Position numbers and translations under genes: made by a program. A model generated the notes under the pieces. It searched no databases. It was not told the origin of the DNA and saw only the letters and a program-made list of their open reading frames with translations. Positions 1 through 7,969 of a DNA stretch of 64,000 nucleotides are shown in pieces. How positions within the stretch are numbered: the stretch's first letter is position 1; the number at the start of each line of letters is the position of its first letter. The stretch comes from Nonomuraea thailandensis. Its GTDB lineage: Bacteria; Actinomycetota; Actinomycetes; Streptosporangiales; Streptosporangiaceae. Location: NCBI RefSeq assembly GCF_024172165.1, contig NZ_JAMZEB010000002.1:3059501-3123500 (forward strand), read 5' to 3'.

Positions 1-503
1 ACGGTGGAGGCCTCCAGCAGCTCGAAGACGTCGATCGTGGCGGCCCACCGCTCCTGCAGAGCGCCCAGCAGCCTGGCGGCGCTCAGCGAGTCGCCTCCGA
101 GGTCCATGAAGTCGTCGGTGGCGCCGACGCGTGACAGCGTCAGGATCTCTGCCCAGAGCGCGGCGAGCTGTTCCTCCAGATCGCCCCGGGGCGCGACGAA
201 GATCACCTCTTCGGCGTGCTCGCGGAGCGTCTCCCGGATCGCCGCCAGGTCGAGCGCGCCGCCGCCGGGCGCCGGATGGTCGGGCACGTCCGCCACCCAT
301 ACGCCGTCGACCGCCTTGCCCGTCCCGCCGAGCAGGTCGTGGACGTGCTCGCGCAGGAGTTGCGGGCTGCAGTAGTCGATGACGTGGACGGCGGCGATCG
401 AGGCGGTTCTGCCGTGGATCTCCACGTCCACCAGGACCGCGTCGACGACGTCCGGATGTTGCCTGAGCACTTCGATGGCGTCCACGGCGCCGGAGATGGA
501 CAT
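1..503 (-). CDS. Protein with C-terminal peptidyl carrier domain (partial, runs off left edge)
   Basis: An open frame starts at ATG 503, preceded by GGTGAGG, and reads through the left edge. The last visible part, around residues 120-165, is a classic phosphopantetheine carrier domain with the motif DDFMDLGGDSLSAARLLG; the Ser of GGDS is the expected attachment site. The first 110 residues (MSISGAVDAIEVLRQHPDVV...) resemble the C-terminal subdomain of an adenylating enzyme, with no full A domain in front. It is the most promoter-distal visible gene of the operon and could be a didomain tethering protein or the start of a larger NRPS. The carrier call is firm; the rest is inference. Confidence 0.8.
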   Translation of the reverse strand, partial: MSISGAVDAIEVLRQHPDVVDAVLVDVEIHGRTASIAAVHVIDYCSPQLLREHVHDLLGGTGKAVDGVWVADVPDHPAPGGGALDLAAIRETLREHAEEVIFVAPRGDLEEQLAALWAEILTLSRVGATDDFMDLGGDSLSAARLLGALQERWAATIDVFELLEAST

Positions 504-551
504 TCGTTAACCTCACCCGTGTTGGCTGACATGTCTCGAAAACCGCCCGGT

Positions 552-1241
552 CTACAGGACCGCCCGGTGCACCTCGAAGGCCTCGGCGCTGTGCACGCCC
601 ATCTCCGCCCCCCGCATGCGGGCGAGCGCCGAGACCACCTCGCTGCTGCGGATGTGCGGGCTGGGCCTGGCCTGCGTCGCGTAGGCCGCGAGCGCTTCCA
701 GCTTGCGATCGAGGTGGGCGGAGATGTCCACGAAGGCGGTGCACCTGCCCATCGGGTCGGCGGCCCACTGCAGCTTGGTCATCTCGTACGACATGACGTA
801 CGGGACCAGCCACTTGCCGAACTGCCCGCCGATCGGCCGGGCCGCCGCGAACCCGGCCCGGAAGGCGGCCACGTGGTCCTGGTCGTAGTCGTCGCCGCTG
901 GGCAGCAGCAGCAGGTCGGGACGCAACCGGTCCATCCGCTCCTGCAGCAGGTCCACCAGCTCGCGCAAGCCGACGGTGTCCAGGCGCTCGGTGAGCTGCC
1001 GATCCCCGTAGGCGATCTCGTAGCCGAACCCCAGCAGCTCGCTCACCTGCTCGATCTCGGCCGTGCGCTGCCGGAACGTCGTCGGCCGGGCCAGGCCGTA
1101 GTGGCTCATGCCGTCGACGGCGAGGTAGAGCACGTGCACCTCGCAGCCGTCGTCCGCCAGCCTGGCGAGGAGCCCTCCGCAGCCGAGCACCTCGTCATCG
1201 GCGTGCGGTGACACCAGTAGAACGCGGTCAAAGCGGCGCAC
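552..1241 (-). CDS. PIG-L / LmbE family N-deacetylase
   Basis: This is a 229-residue protein of the PIG-L family, which are Zn-dependent deacetylases of N-acetylglucosaminyl groups. The metal-binding motif PHADDE lies at residues 12-17, after the beta-strand VLLVS, and the distal DH at residues 122-123 fits the family. Length is normal. Its start overlaps the epimerase stop by 14 bp, so the two are probably co-translated. In this operon it could remove an N-acetyl group from a GlcNAc-type sugar added by one of the glycosyltransferases, like the deacetylases of aminoglycoside clusters. The substrate is inferred only. Confidence 0.88.
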   Translation of the reverse strand: MRRFDRVLLVSPHADDEVLGCGGLLARLADDGCEVHVLYLAVDGMSHYGLARPTTFRQRTAEIEQVSELLGFGYEIAYGDRQLTERLDTVGLRELVDLLQERMDRLRPDLLLLPSGDDYDQDHVAAFRAGFAAARPIGGQFGKWLVPYVMSYEMTKLQWAADPMGRCTAFVDISAHLDRKLEALAAYATQARPSPHIRSSEVVSALARMRGAEMGVHSAEAFEVHRAVL

Positions 1242-2220
1242 AGCGCCCCCTGACGTCCTCGCGACTCTCGTAGTAGTCCGCCGTGGTCCTGATGAGGTCG
1301 TCCAGGTTGACCGATGGCTTCCACCCCAGGGTGGTCGCCGCGCGCAGCGCCGGCATCTTCTCGAACGACTCCGCCTCGGCGTAGGCGTCGCCGTGCCGGC
1401 GGCGTCCGTCGGTGTGCAGGATGGGCGAGTCGCTGCCGAGCAGTTCGCGTACCCGTTCGGCGAGCCTGCCGATCGTCGTGCGATTGGCCGGGTTGCCGAT
1501 GTTGACGATCGGCTCGCCGGCGTCGATCGCGGCGTCCATGTAGTCGAGGACGAAATGGGTGAGGTCGTCGGCGGCTGTGAACGCCCGCACCTGCTTCCCG
1601 TCGCCGAAGACGGTCAGGGGCCGTCCCGCGAGCGCCTGCTGCACGAAGGTGGGCATCACGAAACCCCCGGCGCGTGACTGCCGCTGCCCGGCGACGTTGA
1701 ACGGGCGGATCACCACCGCCCGCAGCCCCCGGGCCATGCTGTTGACCGTCATCGCCTCGACCATGGCCTTGGCGACCGCGTACTCGATACGGGCGTTGTA
1801 GGCGGTGGGCACCCGGAGAGGGTCCCGCTCGTCCAGGATCCCGCTGCGGCCGTAGACCTCCGCCGAGCTGAAGACGCACAGCGGGACGCCTGCCGCCAGG
1901 CACGCCTCGACGACGGCGCTGGAACTGGCGACGATGTCGTAGCCCAGTGTGCCCGCCCTGGGCAGGATCCCGGCGGGGCCGACGTGCGAGGCGGCATGGA
2001 TCACCCGGTCCACGCCGCTGAACGTGCCGCCGCCGGCCAGATAGTCCTCGACGGGCTCCCTGACCACCTCGTAGCGTGCGTCCGACGCGTAGTCGGAGCC
2101 GTCGATCACCGCCCCGACGGTCGAATCGATCACCCGGACCCGGAATCCCGCCGCCAGATAGGCGTCGGCGACGTGGGAACCGATGAAGCCGAGCCCTCCG
2201 GTGATGACAACCTCACCCAC
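1228..2220 (-). CDS. NAD-dependent epimerase/dehydratase (extended SDR)
   Basis: A 330-residue extended short-chain dehydrogenase with Rossmann motif TGGLGFIGSH at residues 7-16 and catalytic Tyr147-x3-Lys151 (YAVAK). This fold carries out C4 epimerisation, 4,6-dehydration or reduction of nucleotide sugars. Length and motif spacing are normal. It sits between the lone condensation domain and the PIG-L deacetylase, overlapping the latter by 14 bp, which suggests nucleotide-sugar tailoring for the glycosyltransferases upstream. Epimerase versus dehydratase cannot be decided from sequence alone. Confidence 0.87.
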   Translation of the reverse strand: MGEVVITGGLGFIGSHVADAYLAAGFRVRVIDSTVGAVIDGSDYASDARYEVVREPVEDYLAGGGTFSGVDRVIHAASHVGPAGILPRAGTLGYDIVASSSAVVEACLAAGVPLCVFSSAEVYGRSGILDERDPLRVPTAYNARIEYAVAKAMVEAMTVNSMARGLRAVVIRPFNVAGQRQSRAGGFVMPTFVQQALAGRPLTVFGDGKQVRAFTAADDLTHFVLDYMDAAIDAGEPIVNIGNPANRTTIGRLAERVRELLGSDSPILHTDGRRRHGDAYAEAESFEKMPALRAATTLGWKPSVNLDDLIRTTADYYESREDVRGRCAPL

Positions 2221-2228
2221 GTGACCTC

Positions 2229-3539
2229 CTAATCAAACGACTGCAACGTTTCGAGACAGGACCGGGTGACGGACCGGGCCAGATCCACCGGGATGACCGC
2301 CGGGTCCGCGAACATGCGCACCCCCAGGTAGTCCGCCATGGCGTGGAACACCACGCCGAAACGGGGGATCCGGTAGTCGGCGGGATCGCCCTCCTCGATC
2401 CGGATCGACGCGGACCCGGCCCGTTGCTCCGCCGCCGGCCCGCGATCGAGGGGCATGTAGTTCACGAAGTGCCCGACGGCGCCGAACCCCACATAGTCGT
2501 CGTCGACGCCCGCCTCCGCCAGGACCTCGCCCAGCTCGTCCTGGTCGAAGGCGGCATGCGCGGAGGCGGCCAGCAGGGACCTGCGCACCTGGTCGGCCAC
2601 GCGTGCCGGCGTCCCGCTGGAGACGTCCACCCCGATCAGGGTGTTCTGGGCGAGCATGCCCACGTATCCGGCGGCCCCGGGCAGCTGACGGTTGGAGCAG
2701 GTCACGCCCAGCGGGAACGAGTCGACTCCCGTGTGCGCGGCGCACGATCTCGCCAGCGCCGTCAGGACGACGGAAGCCTCCGACGTTCTCCAGCGCGTGG
2801 CGAGCCGCCGCACGTGCCTGCCCAGGTCCGGGCCGTGACCCAGGACGACGGGAAAGCCGCCGTTCGCGCCGGCGGGCGGCGCGGCCCCGCCGAACAGCGG
2901 GCGCGGATGTTTCCGCAGCACCTCCCGCATGTACGCGGCACTGCGGCTGCTGGTCTCGGCGCCACGCCGGCTTCGCTCCCCGGCGGCCCACCGGACGGGC
3001 TGGCTCGTGGGGTCGGGCAGCGCGGACGGCGCCTCCAGCAGCGCCAGGAACTCGCGCTCCAGGATCGAGCAGGCGGCCCCGTCCGTGATCATGTGCGAGG
3101 TGATCACGAGGACCCAGGCGGGCGCCCCGCGGACGGTCAGGATCGCGAACCTCGCCAGGAACTCCTCGTCCCACGCGAAGTCACCGCCGATCAGCTCCCC
3201 TGCCAGCCGGTTGAGGTCGTACTCGCTCTGCTCGCCGGTCGCGACCTCCCGCGCCCGCACGGCGAACGCGCCGTCACCGTGCACCTGCTGAGTGAGGCCG
3301 CGGGGCGAGTCCAGCAGGCGCGTGCGCAGCGCCTGATGACGCTCCACGAGCCGACCCAGGGCGGACCGCACGTCTCGTCCGGAGGCCCCGGGCGGAACGC
3401 GCCAGTGGTGGGAGAGGTGGAACTGCGAGCGGTTGTGCGGGTGCGCGTCCTGTATCGTCCAGATGTGGCGCTGGCCCCAGGTCAGGGGGGCGGTTTCCCG
3501 GGCGAGCCCGGCGAACGAGATCTCGTACGTGGTGTCCAC
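2229..3539 (-). CDS. Free-standing NRPS condensation-domain protein
   Basis: A 436-residue protein, exactly one condensation-domain length. It opens with APLTWGQRHIW, the C1-type motif, and its active-site motif at residues 148-154 is SHMITDG in place of HHxxxDG: the second (catalytic) His, Asp and Gly are kept and the first His is Ser. Start is GTG 3539 with GAGAGG upstream, 10 bp after the TylF-type gene. Lone C domains join a carrier-bound acyl group to an amine, possibly a free one. The carrier domain at the left edge is an obvious partner. C-domain identity is secure; the reaction is inferred. Confidence 0.82.
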   Translation of the reverse strand: MDTTYEISFAGLARETAPLTWGQRHIWTIQDAHPHNRSQFHLSHHWRVPPGASGRDVRSALGRLVERHQALRTRLLDSPRGLTQQVHGDGAFAVRAREVATGEQSEYDLNRLAGELIGGDFAWDEEFLARFAILTVRGAPAWVLVITSHMITDGAACSILEREFLALLEAPSALPDPTSQPVRWAAGERSRRGAETSSRSAAYMREVLRKHPRPLFGGAAPPAGANGGFPVVLGHGPDLGRHVRRLATRWRTSEASVVLTALARSCAAHTGVDSFPLGVTCSNRQLPGAAGYVGMLAQNTLIGVDVSSGTPARVADQVRRSLLAASAHAAFDQDELGEVLAEAGVDDDYVGFGAVGHFVNYMPLDRGPAAEQRAGSASIRIEEGDPADYRIPRFGVVFHAMADYLGVRMFADPAVIPVDLARSVTRSCLETLQSFD

Positions 3540-3549
3540 GATGCCTCTC

Positions 3550-4278
3550 TCAGATCGCCGTCACTTCGAACACCGCGGCCTCCGGACCGACATCCCGGAG
3601 ATGCCGGAGCGAGAAGGCCGGATGCGCGAGCCGAAACGTCTCCAGCGCACGTCTCTCGCCGTGCTCATCGCTGGCCCCCATGTCGTTGTAGTCGTCGAAG
3701 ATGATGATCGAACCGACCCGCAGCCGGCCGTGCAGGAAGCGCAGCACCTCGAGGCAGGATTCGTAGACGTCCACGTCGATGGTGCAGACGGCCGCCGGCG
3801 GGAAGTCGTACTCGCGGGCGAGAGCCTCGAACAGCTCCTGGCCGTAGAACCCCTCGAAGAGCCGCAGCCGCCGGAAGTCGGCGCCGTGCGCACGCAGGTT
3901 CGCGACGACCTCGTCGTAACCCGCGGCGAAGTCCCCGGTGTCGTAGAAGGCGCCGTCCACCGCCGAGGCGGGAAGGCCCCGGAAGGAGTCGAAGCCGAGA
4001 CACGTGAAGTCCGCCCCCGCGTACTCGCGGGAGATCTGCTCGGCGAACCACAGGCTGTACCCGCGGTAGAGGCCGAACTCGTAGTACGCGCCGCCCGCCA
4101 GCGGATCATCCGGGCGCTCGCTCATCCGCTGGAAGGCGCCGTGGATGGCGATCGGCAGATGGGGGGACAGCGTGACGAAGGGCCGGCCGGTGGTGACCTC
4201 CCGGAGAAAGTGCCTGGCCGGCTTGGGCAGGCTCCGGTAGGCGTTCGTGACCTGGCGCAGGAGCGCGGGCCTCAGCAC
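3550..4278 (-). CDS. TylF/MycF-family SAM-dependent O-methyltransferase
   Basis: A 242-residue class I methyltransferase of the TylF/MycF (macrocin O-methyltransferase) type. Signature segments are YEFGLYRGYS (66-75, SAM loop), GFDSFRGLP (95-103), the metal-binding DVDVYES (168-174) and FDDYND (194-199). Family members O-methylate sugar hydroxyls, usually with Mg2+. The 7-bp overlap with the thioesterase upstream shows operon coupling. With glycosyltransferases and an epimerase in the same operon, sugar O-methylation is the likeliest role, although amino-acid or peptide hydroxyls are also possible. Confidence 0.85.
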   Translation of the reverse strand: MLRPALLRQVTNAYRSLPKPARHFLREVTTGRPFVTLSPHLPIAIHGAFQRMSERPDDPLAGGAYYEFGLYRGYSLWFAEQISREYAGADFTCLGFDSFRGLPASAVDGAFYDTGDFAAGYDEVVANLRAHGADFRRLRLFEGFYGQELFEALAREYDFPPAAVCTIDVDVYESCLEVLRFLHGRLRVGSIIIFDDYNDMGASDEHGERRALETFRLAHPAFSLRHLRDVGPEAAVFEVTAI

Positions 4279-5342
4279 CGCTCGCCGCTTCCGGAAGCGA
4301 CGTCCGATCCGGTCCCCGCCCGCCGCAGCGCGTCACCGACGAGACCGGCAAACACCTCGCGGAAGCCTGGATCGGCGAAGATCTCGTACTCGTAGTGCTC
4401 GGCGTCGAGCCGGTACGTGCGCAGGGCGCCGGCGTACGGCTCCCACTGCTCCACGTGCTCCGGTGCGGCCTCGGCCGCGAAGTAGTGCACCGTGCCGGGA
4501 TAGCGGGCGGGCCGGTACGCCGCGCACGCGCGGATCAGCCGGGCGTACACCGTCAGCTGCCGGCGCAGCGCGTCGCTGCCCATGTCCCTGGCCAGAGCGT
4601 CCCCGCCGCGCAGGACGCCGACCACCTCCGGGTCGCCGGCATCGGCGTGATCGCGCACCCGGCCCTCGACGCGGCGCAGCAACTCGCGCAGGCGGTCCTC
4701 CATCAGGACGCTCTCGTCCGGCACCGAGGTGGATCCGAACACCGGGGGAGGGGCGTCTATCAACGCCAGCAGCCCGACCTGCGCGCCCTGCGCGTGCAGC
4801 CTGCGGGCCAGCTCGAAGGCGATGGATCCGCCGCCGGAGAATCCGCACAGCAGATACGGGCCCTCGGGCTGCGCGTCACGGATCTCGTCGAGGTAGACGT
4901 CAGCGAACTCCGCGATGGTGCGCGGGATCTCGCGCTCGCCGTACAGGCCCGCCGCCCGCACCCCCGACAGCGGGACGGGCAGCAGGCTCCGCAGCGCCCA
5001 GATCGCGAACGCGTTGCCGGAGGCGGAGTGGACGTAGAAGAGCTTGGGCCGCGGGCCCCGGGAGTCGGGCAGCAACTGCACGCACAGATCGAGCCGGGCA
5101 TGCGTGCGCAGATAGGCGCCCAGCGCGTGCACCTTGTCAAGGCGGCGCACCAGGTCCGCCGTCAGTTCCAGACCGGTCGCGGCGCCGAGCCTCGCGGCGA
5201 TCCGCGCGGCGGAGCCGGCGCCGCGGGCGGCGCGCAGGCCCGTACGCGGGGTCACCGTGGTCAGGGCCAGCTCGTCGGCGAAGACCTCGGCCGCCACCGC
5301 CTCCCACTGGTCGCGGAAGCGGCCCTGGTAGTAGCCGGTCAT
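4272..5342 (-). CDS. Type I thioesterase with degenerate carrier-like N-terminal domain
   Basis: A 356-residue protein. Residues 100-340 form an alpha/beta-hydrolase thioesterase: nucleophile motif GFSGG with Ser169, Asp196 in LLALIDAPPP and His316 in DAEHYEYE make a plausible triad. The N-terminal 85 residues look like a carrier domain, with the segment RGAGSAARIAARLGAATGLE (40-59) aligned where carriers have LGGHSLLATRL and a Ser (44) at the pantetheine position. The canonical LGG is lost, so function is uncertain. It overlaps the kinase stop by 4 bp (ATGA) and probably releases the carrier-bound product of this operon. Confidence 0.85.
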   Translation of the reverse strand: MTGYYQGRFRDQWEAVAAEVFADELALTTVTPRTGLRAARGAGSAARIAARLGAATGLELTADLVRRLDKVHALGAYLRTHARLDLCVQLLPDSRGPRPKLFYVHSASGNAFAIWALRSLLPVPLSGVRAAGLYGEREIPRTIAEFADVYLDEIRDAQPEGPYLLCGFSGGGSIAFELARRLHAQGAQVGLLALIDAPPPVFGSTSVPDESVLMEDRLRELLRRVEGRVRDHADAGDPEVVGVLRGGDALARDMGSDALRRQLTVYARLIRACAAYRPARYPGTVHYFAAEAAPEHVEQWEPYAGALRTYRLDAEHYEYEIFADPGFREVFAGLVGDALRRAGTGSDVASGSGERC

Positions 5343-6337
5343 GCCGCCCCGCCCGCGTCACCGGCCGCCGCGAAGCGGGCCACCTCGTGATAGGTCGCGA
5401 CGTCCGGCAGCGCCGTCAGCACGTTCGTCAGGCGCTCCTCCGCGTCGGCGTGATGCTCGGCGTGGGCGTCGTCCAGCGCGAGCCGCGCCTGTGCGGCGAC
5501 GAAGTTGACGCAGCTCGCGGCCTGCATGGCGAACGAGCGGTCCGGATCCAGCACCGCGGTCCCGCCCGCCGCGCGGTAGGCGGCCATCGTCTTGCCGATC
5601 GCGGCCCCGTCGACGCCGCCGGCGGTGAACCAGCGCAGCAGGGCCATGGCCAGCTCCCGGTCGGGGCACCCGGCGCCGGTGTCGTCCCAGTCCAGCAGGA
5701 CCCAGCCACGCTCCGTGACCACCACGTTGGAGCACTGGACATCCAGGTGGCACATGATCCGGTCGTCCGGCTCCGAGGGCGTCACCAGCGACGCCAGTCT
5801 CCGCAGGCCGGGCAGCGTGGCCGCCAGCCGCTCCTGCCACGGCCGGCGCGCCCCCGCCGGGCCGGCCAGGCGTTCCCAGTCCACCTCGTCGAGGGTCTCG
5901 TACCAGGGCTCGGGCGGGTCCGGCGCCGTCAGGGCCAGCCCGTGCAGGCGCGCCAGCAGCTCGCCCAGACGTTCGGGCGTCTCCGCCTCGTCCGGGCGCG
6001 GCGCCGGGCCCTCCTGCCAGTCATAGAGGCGGACGCCGCTGCCGCCCAGGTCCGCAGGCAGGTGCCCCACCAGCGCTCCGTCCGGGGTGGGGACGTTGCG
6101 CGGGGAGCGCACGCCGACGGTCGCCGCCGCCTGCTGGAACGCCGCGCCGCGGGCCACGGCCCGCTCGTCCACGCCCCAGAGATGCTCCTTGACGGCGTAC
6201 GCCGCACCGCCGGCCGTCAGCCGCCAGACCTGTCCCATCGCCCCGCGGCCGACGGGGGTGACGTCCGCACCGGCCGCCTCCAGCCCGAAGAGCTCGCACA
6301 GCGCGGCGGCCAGCTCCGCTCGCGATCGTTCAGTCAT
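5339..6337 (-). CDS. APH-fold small-molecule kinase (aminoglycoside phosphotransferase / homoserine kinase II type)
   Basis: A 332-residue protein with the aminoglycoside-phosphotransferase fold. The catalytic loop HLDVQCSN (197-204) gives catalytic Asp199 and Asn204, and the metal-binding LDWDDT (215-220) follows at the usual spacing. An N-lobe Lys lies in AYAVKEH near residue 50. Such kinases phosphorylate sugar or amino-acid hydroxyls, in biosynthesis or as self-resistance. Its place within the operon, between two methyltransferase genes and a thioesterase, fits either a pathway step or protection against the product. Fold confident, substrate unknown. Confidence 0.85.
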   Translation of the reverse strand: MTERSRAELAAALCELFGLEAAGADVTPVGRGAMGQVWRLTAGGAAYAVKEHLWGVDERAVARGAAFQQAAATVGVRSPRNVPTPDGALVGHLPADLGGSGVRLYDWQEGPAPRPDEAETPERLGELLARLHGLALTAPDPPEPWYETLDEVDWERLAGPAGARRPWQERLAATLPGLRRLASLVTPSEPDDRIMCHLDVQCSNVVVTERGWVLLDWDDTGAGCPDRELAMALLRWFTAGGVDGAAIGKTMAAYRAAGGTAVLDPDRSFAMQAASCVNFVAAQARLALDDAHAEHHADAEERLTNVLTALPDVATYHEVARFAAAGDAGGAA

Positions 6338-7124
6338 GCGCGGGCCCCGCCGTCCGTGCCGAGATCAGGATGTGGTCGAGCCCCGGGGGGAACGCGTCCT
6401 CCCGCACCTCGGCGATGTCGAACCCGGCCAGTCGCAGCGCCGCGGTGATCTCGCGGATCCTCCGGGGATACTGGCGCAGCGTCCGGTACCAGGTGGTCTC
6501 GACCGTGGCGTCCGCGTCCAGGATCTGATAGCCGAACGTGCTGGTGAGGACCCCGGAGGCGGGGTCGTACGCCGACTGCTCGTCCACCCGGAGCAGCCGC
6601 CCGTCAGGAAAGTCGAAGAAGCCGTGCGTGCGGGTCAGCCCGCCGCCGGACCCGGTGATCGAGGCGAGAAAGGCGACGTCGAAGCGCTCGGCGTCCAGCA
6701 GCAGGATCCCGCCCGGCCTCAGGACGCGGCGCAGGTTGCGGAACAGCTCGTCCAGCGCGTCCTCGCCGATCAGGTGGGCGACCAGGTCGTTCGGCAGGAT
6801 GGCCGCGTCGACCTGGTCCATCGCCGGCAGCGCCGGGGCCGTCTCCCGCGCCAGACGCACCCGGGCGGCCACCTCTCGCGGCAACGTGGTCAGCCGGTGC
6901 GCCAGATGCTCCAGCATCCGCGCCGAGCTGTCGACGCCGATCACCTCGGCTCCGTCCACCGCCAGCGGCACCAGGATGTCGCCGGTCCCGCATCCCACCT
7001 CGAGCACCCGGGGCCGGCCCGGCAGCGGCGACAGCTCCTTGCGGTACACCTCGCCGACCCGCGGAGCGTGGCCGACGTTCAACTCGTAGAGAAGGGGGTC
7101 GTAGAAATCCAGCAAGGTGCTCAT
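6330..7124 (-). CDS. Class I SAM-dependent methyltransferase
   Basis: The real start is ATG 7124, giving 264 residues (MSTLLDFYDPLLYELNVGHA...). It overlaps the dioxygenase stop by 4 bp (ATGA), and the longer open frame upstream is only a shadow of that gene. SAM motif I is LEVGCGTGD at residues 41-49, followed by the acidic loop VIGVDSSARML and motif VLRPGGILLLDAERF. The late aromatic and charged segment is typical of small-molecule methyltransferases. Start overlaps tie it to its neighbours. Acceptor atom and substrate are unknown. Confidence 0.85.
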   Translation of the reverse strand: MSTLLDFYDPLLYELNVGHAPRVGEVYRKELSPLPGRPRVLEVGCGTGDILVPLAVDGAEVIGVDSSARMLEHLAHRLTTLPREVAARVRLARETAPALPAMDQVDAAILPNDLVAHLIGEDALDELFRNLRRVLRPGGILLLDAERFDVAFLASITGSGGGLTRTHGFFDFPDGRLLRVDEQSAYDPASGVLTSTFGYQILDADATVETTWYRTLRQYPRRIREITAALRLAGFDIAEVREDAFPPGLDHILISARTAGPAHD

Positions 7125-7969
7125 CGAACGGTCGGCCTCCCAGGTACCGGGCTGGACGAAAGCAGCTCCGCCATGCGATCCGCGAACGCCGGCCTGGGCG
7201 GATGCGCCCATTCCGGGTCGAAGTAGGGGTAGGTGTCGAGGTCGTAGGGGTGTCCGACGTCCAGGAACGACAGCAGGTAGTCGCGGACGGCCGACCGCCC
7301 GGCCTCGTCGGCCGGTTCCGCCGCGTAGGAGACGCTCCACTGCCGCCTGTCCCGGCCGCCGATGCTGGCGTGCCACAGATGGACGTCGAACGCGATCACG
7401 TCGCCGGGGTTCGTCGTGACCGGGACGCCGGGCCACATCGCCGCTTCGGCGCGCTCGTCGAACAGCGGCTCGGCCGCCGGCCACCGGCGCCGGTATTCGG
7501 CCAGGGCGCGGCCGTACCTGCCCCGATGGCTGCCGGGCAGCACCTGCAGGGCGCCGTCGGCGGCCGTCAGCGGCTCCAGGTAGGCCACCATCTTGACCGC
7601 CGTCAACGAGGCGTCCGCCGAGTCCTGATGCCAGGGCGAGGAGTCGCGGTAGAGGATCCCCTTGGCGGGCTTCGGCAGCACCGGCGTGCCGAGGAGCCTG
7701 ACGGCGGCGGGCAGGAGACGCCCGGCGAGCAGCTCCCGGCTCAGGGGCGTGCGATCGCCCATCATCGGCACGTAGTAGCCCTCCGTGCCGGTGGCGTGGG
7801 GGACCGGGGCGGCAGGCAGAGCGTAGTTCGCGGCCAGCGCGTCGTCCACCTCCCGGCGCAGGCCCTCGACCTCGGCCGGCTCCAGCAGCCCGCGCCACAC
7901 GCAGAAACCGTGGGTGGCGAAGAAGTCGGCGTCGTGCATGATCTGCCCGTCCGGTGGCTCGATGCTCAT
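7121..7969 (-). CDS. Phytanoyl-CoA dioxygenase-type Fe(II)/2-oxoglutarate hydroxylase
   Basis: A 282-residue PhyH-family oxygenase starting at ATG 7969, overlapping the preceding gene by 4 bp. The iron ligands are readable: His114-x-Asp116 in SPWHQDS and distal His200 in HLWHASIGG, followed by an Arg-rich segment suited to bind 2-oxoglutarate. PhyH enzymes in natural-product clusters hydroxylate or halogenate carrier-bound or free amino acids and sugars. In this operon it could supply the hydroxyl that is later methylated, phosphorylated or glycosylated. Family assignment is secure. Confidence 0.88.
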   Translation of the reverse strand: MSIEPPDGQIMHDADFFATHGFCVWRGLLEPAEVEGLRREVDDALAANYALPAAPVPHATGTEGYYVPMMGDRTPLSRELLAGRLLPAAVRLLGTPVLPKPAKGILYRDSSPWHQDSADASLTAVKMVAYLEPLTAADGALQVLPGSHRGRYGRALAEYRRRWPAAEPLFDERAEAAMWPGVPVTTNPGDVIAFDVHLWHASIGGRDRRQWSVSYAAEPADEAGRSAVRDYLLSFLDVGHPYDLDTYPYFDPEWAHPPRPAFADRMAELLSSSPVPGRPTVR

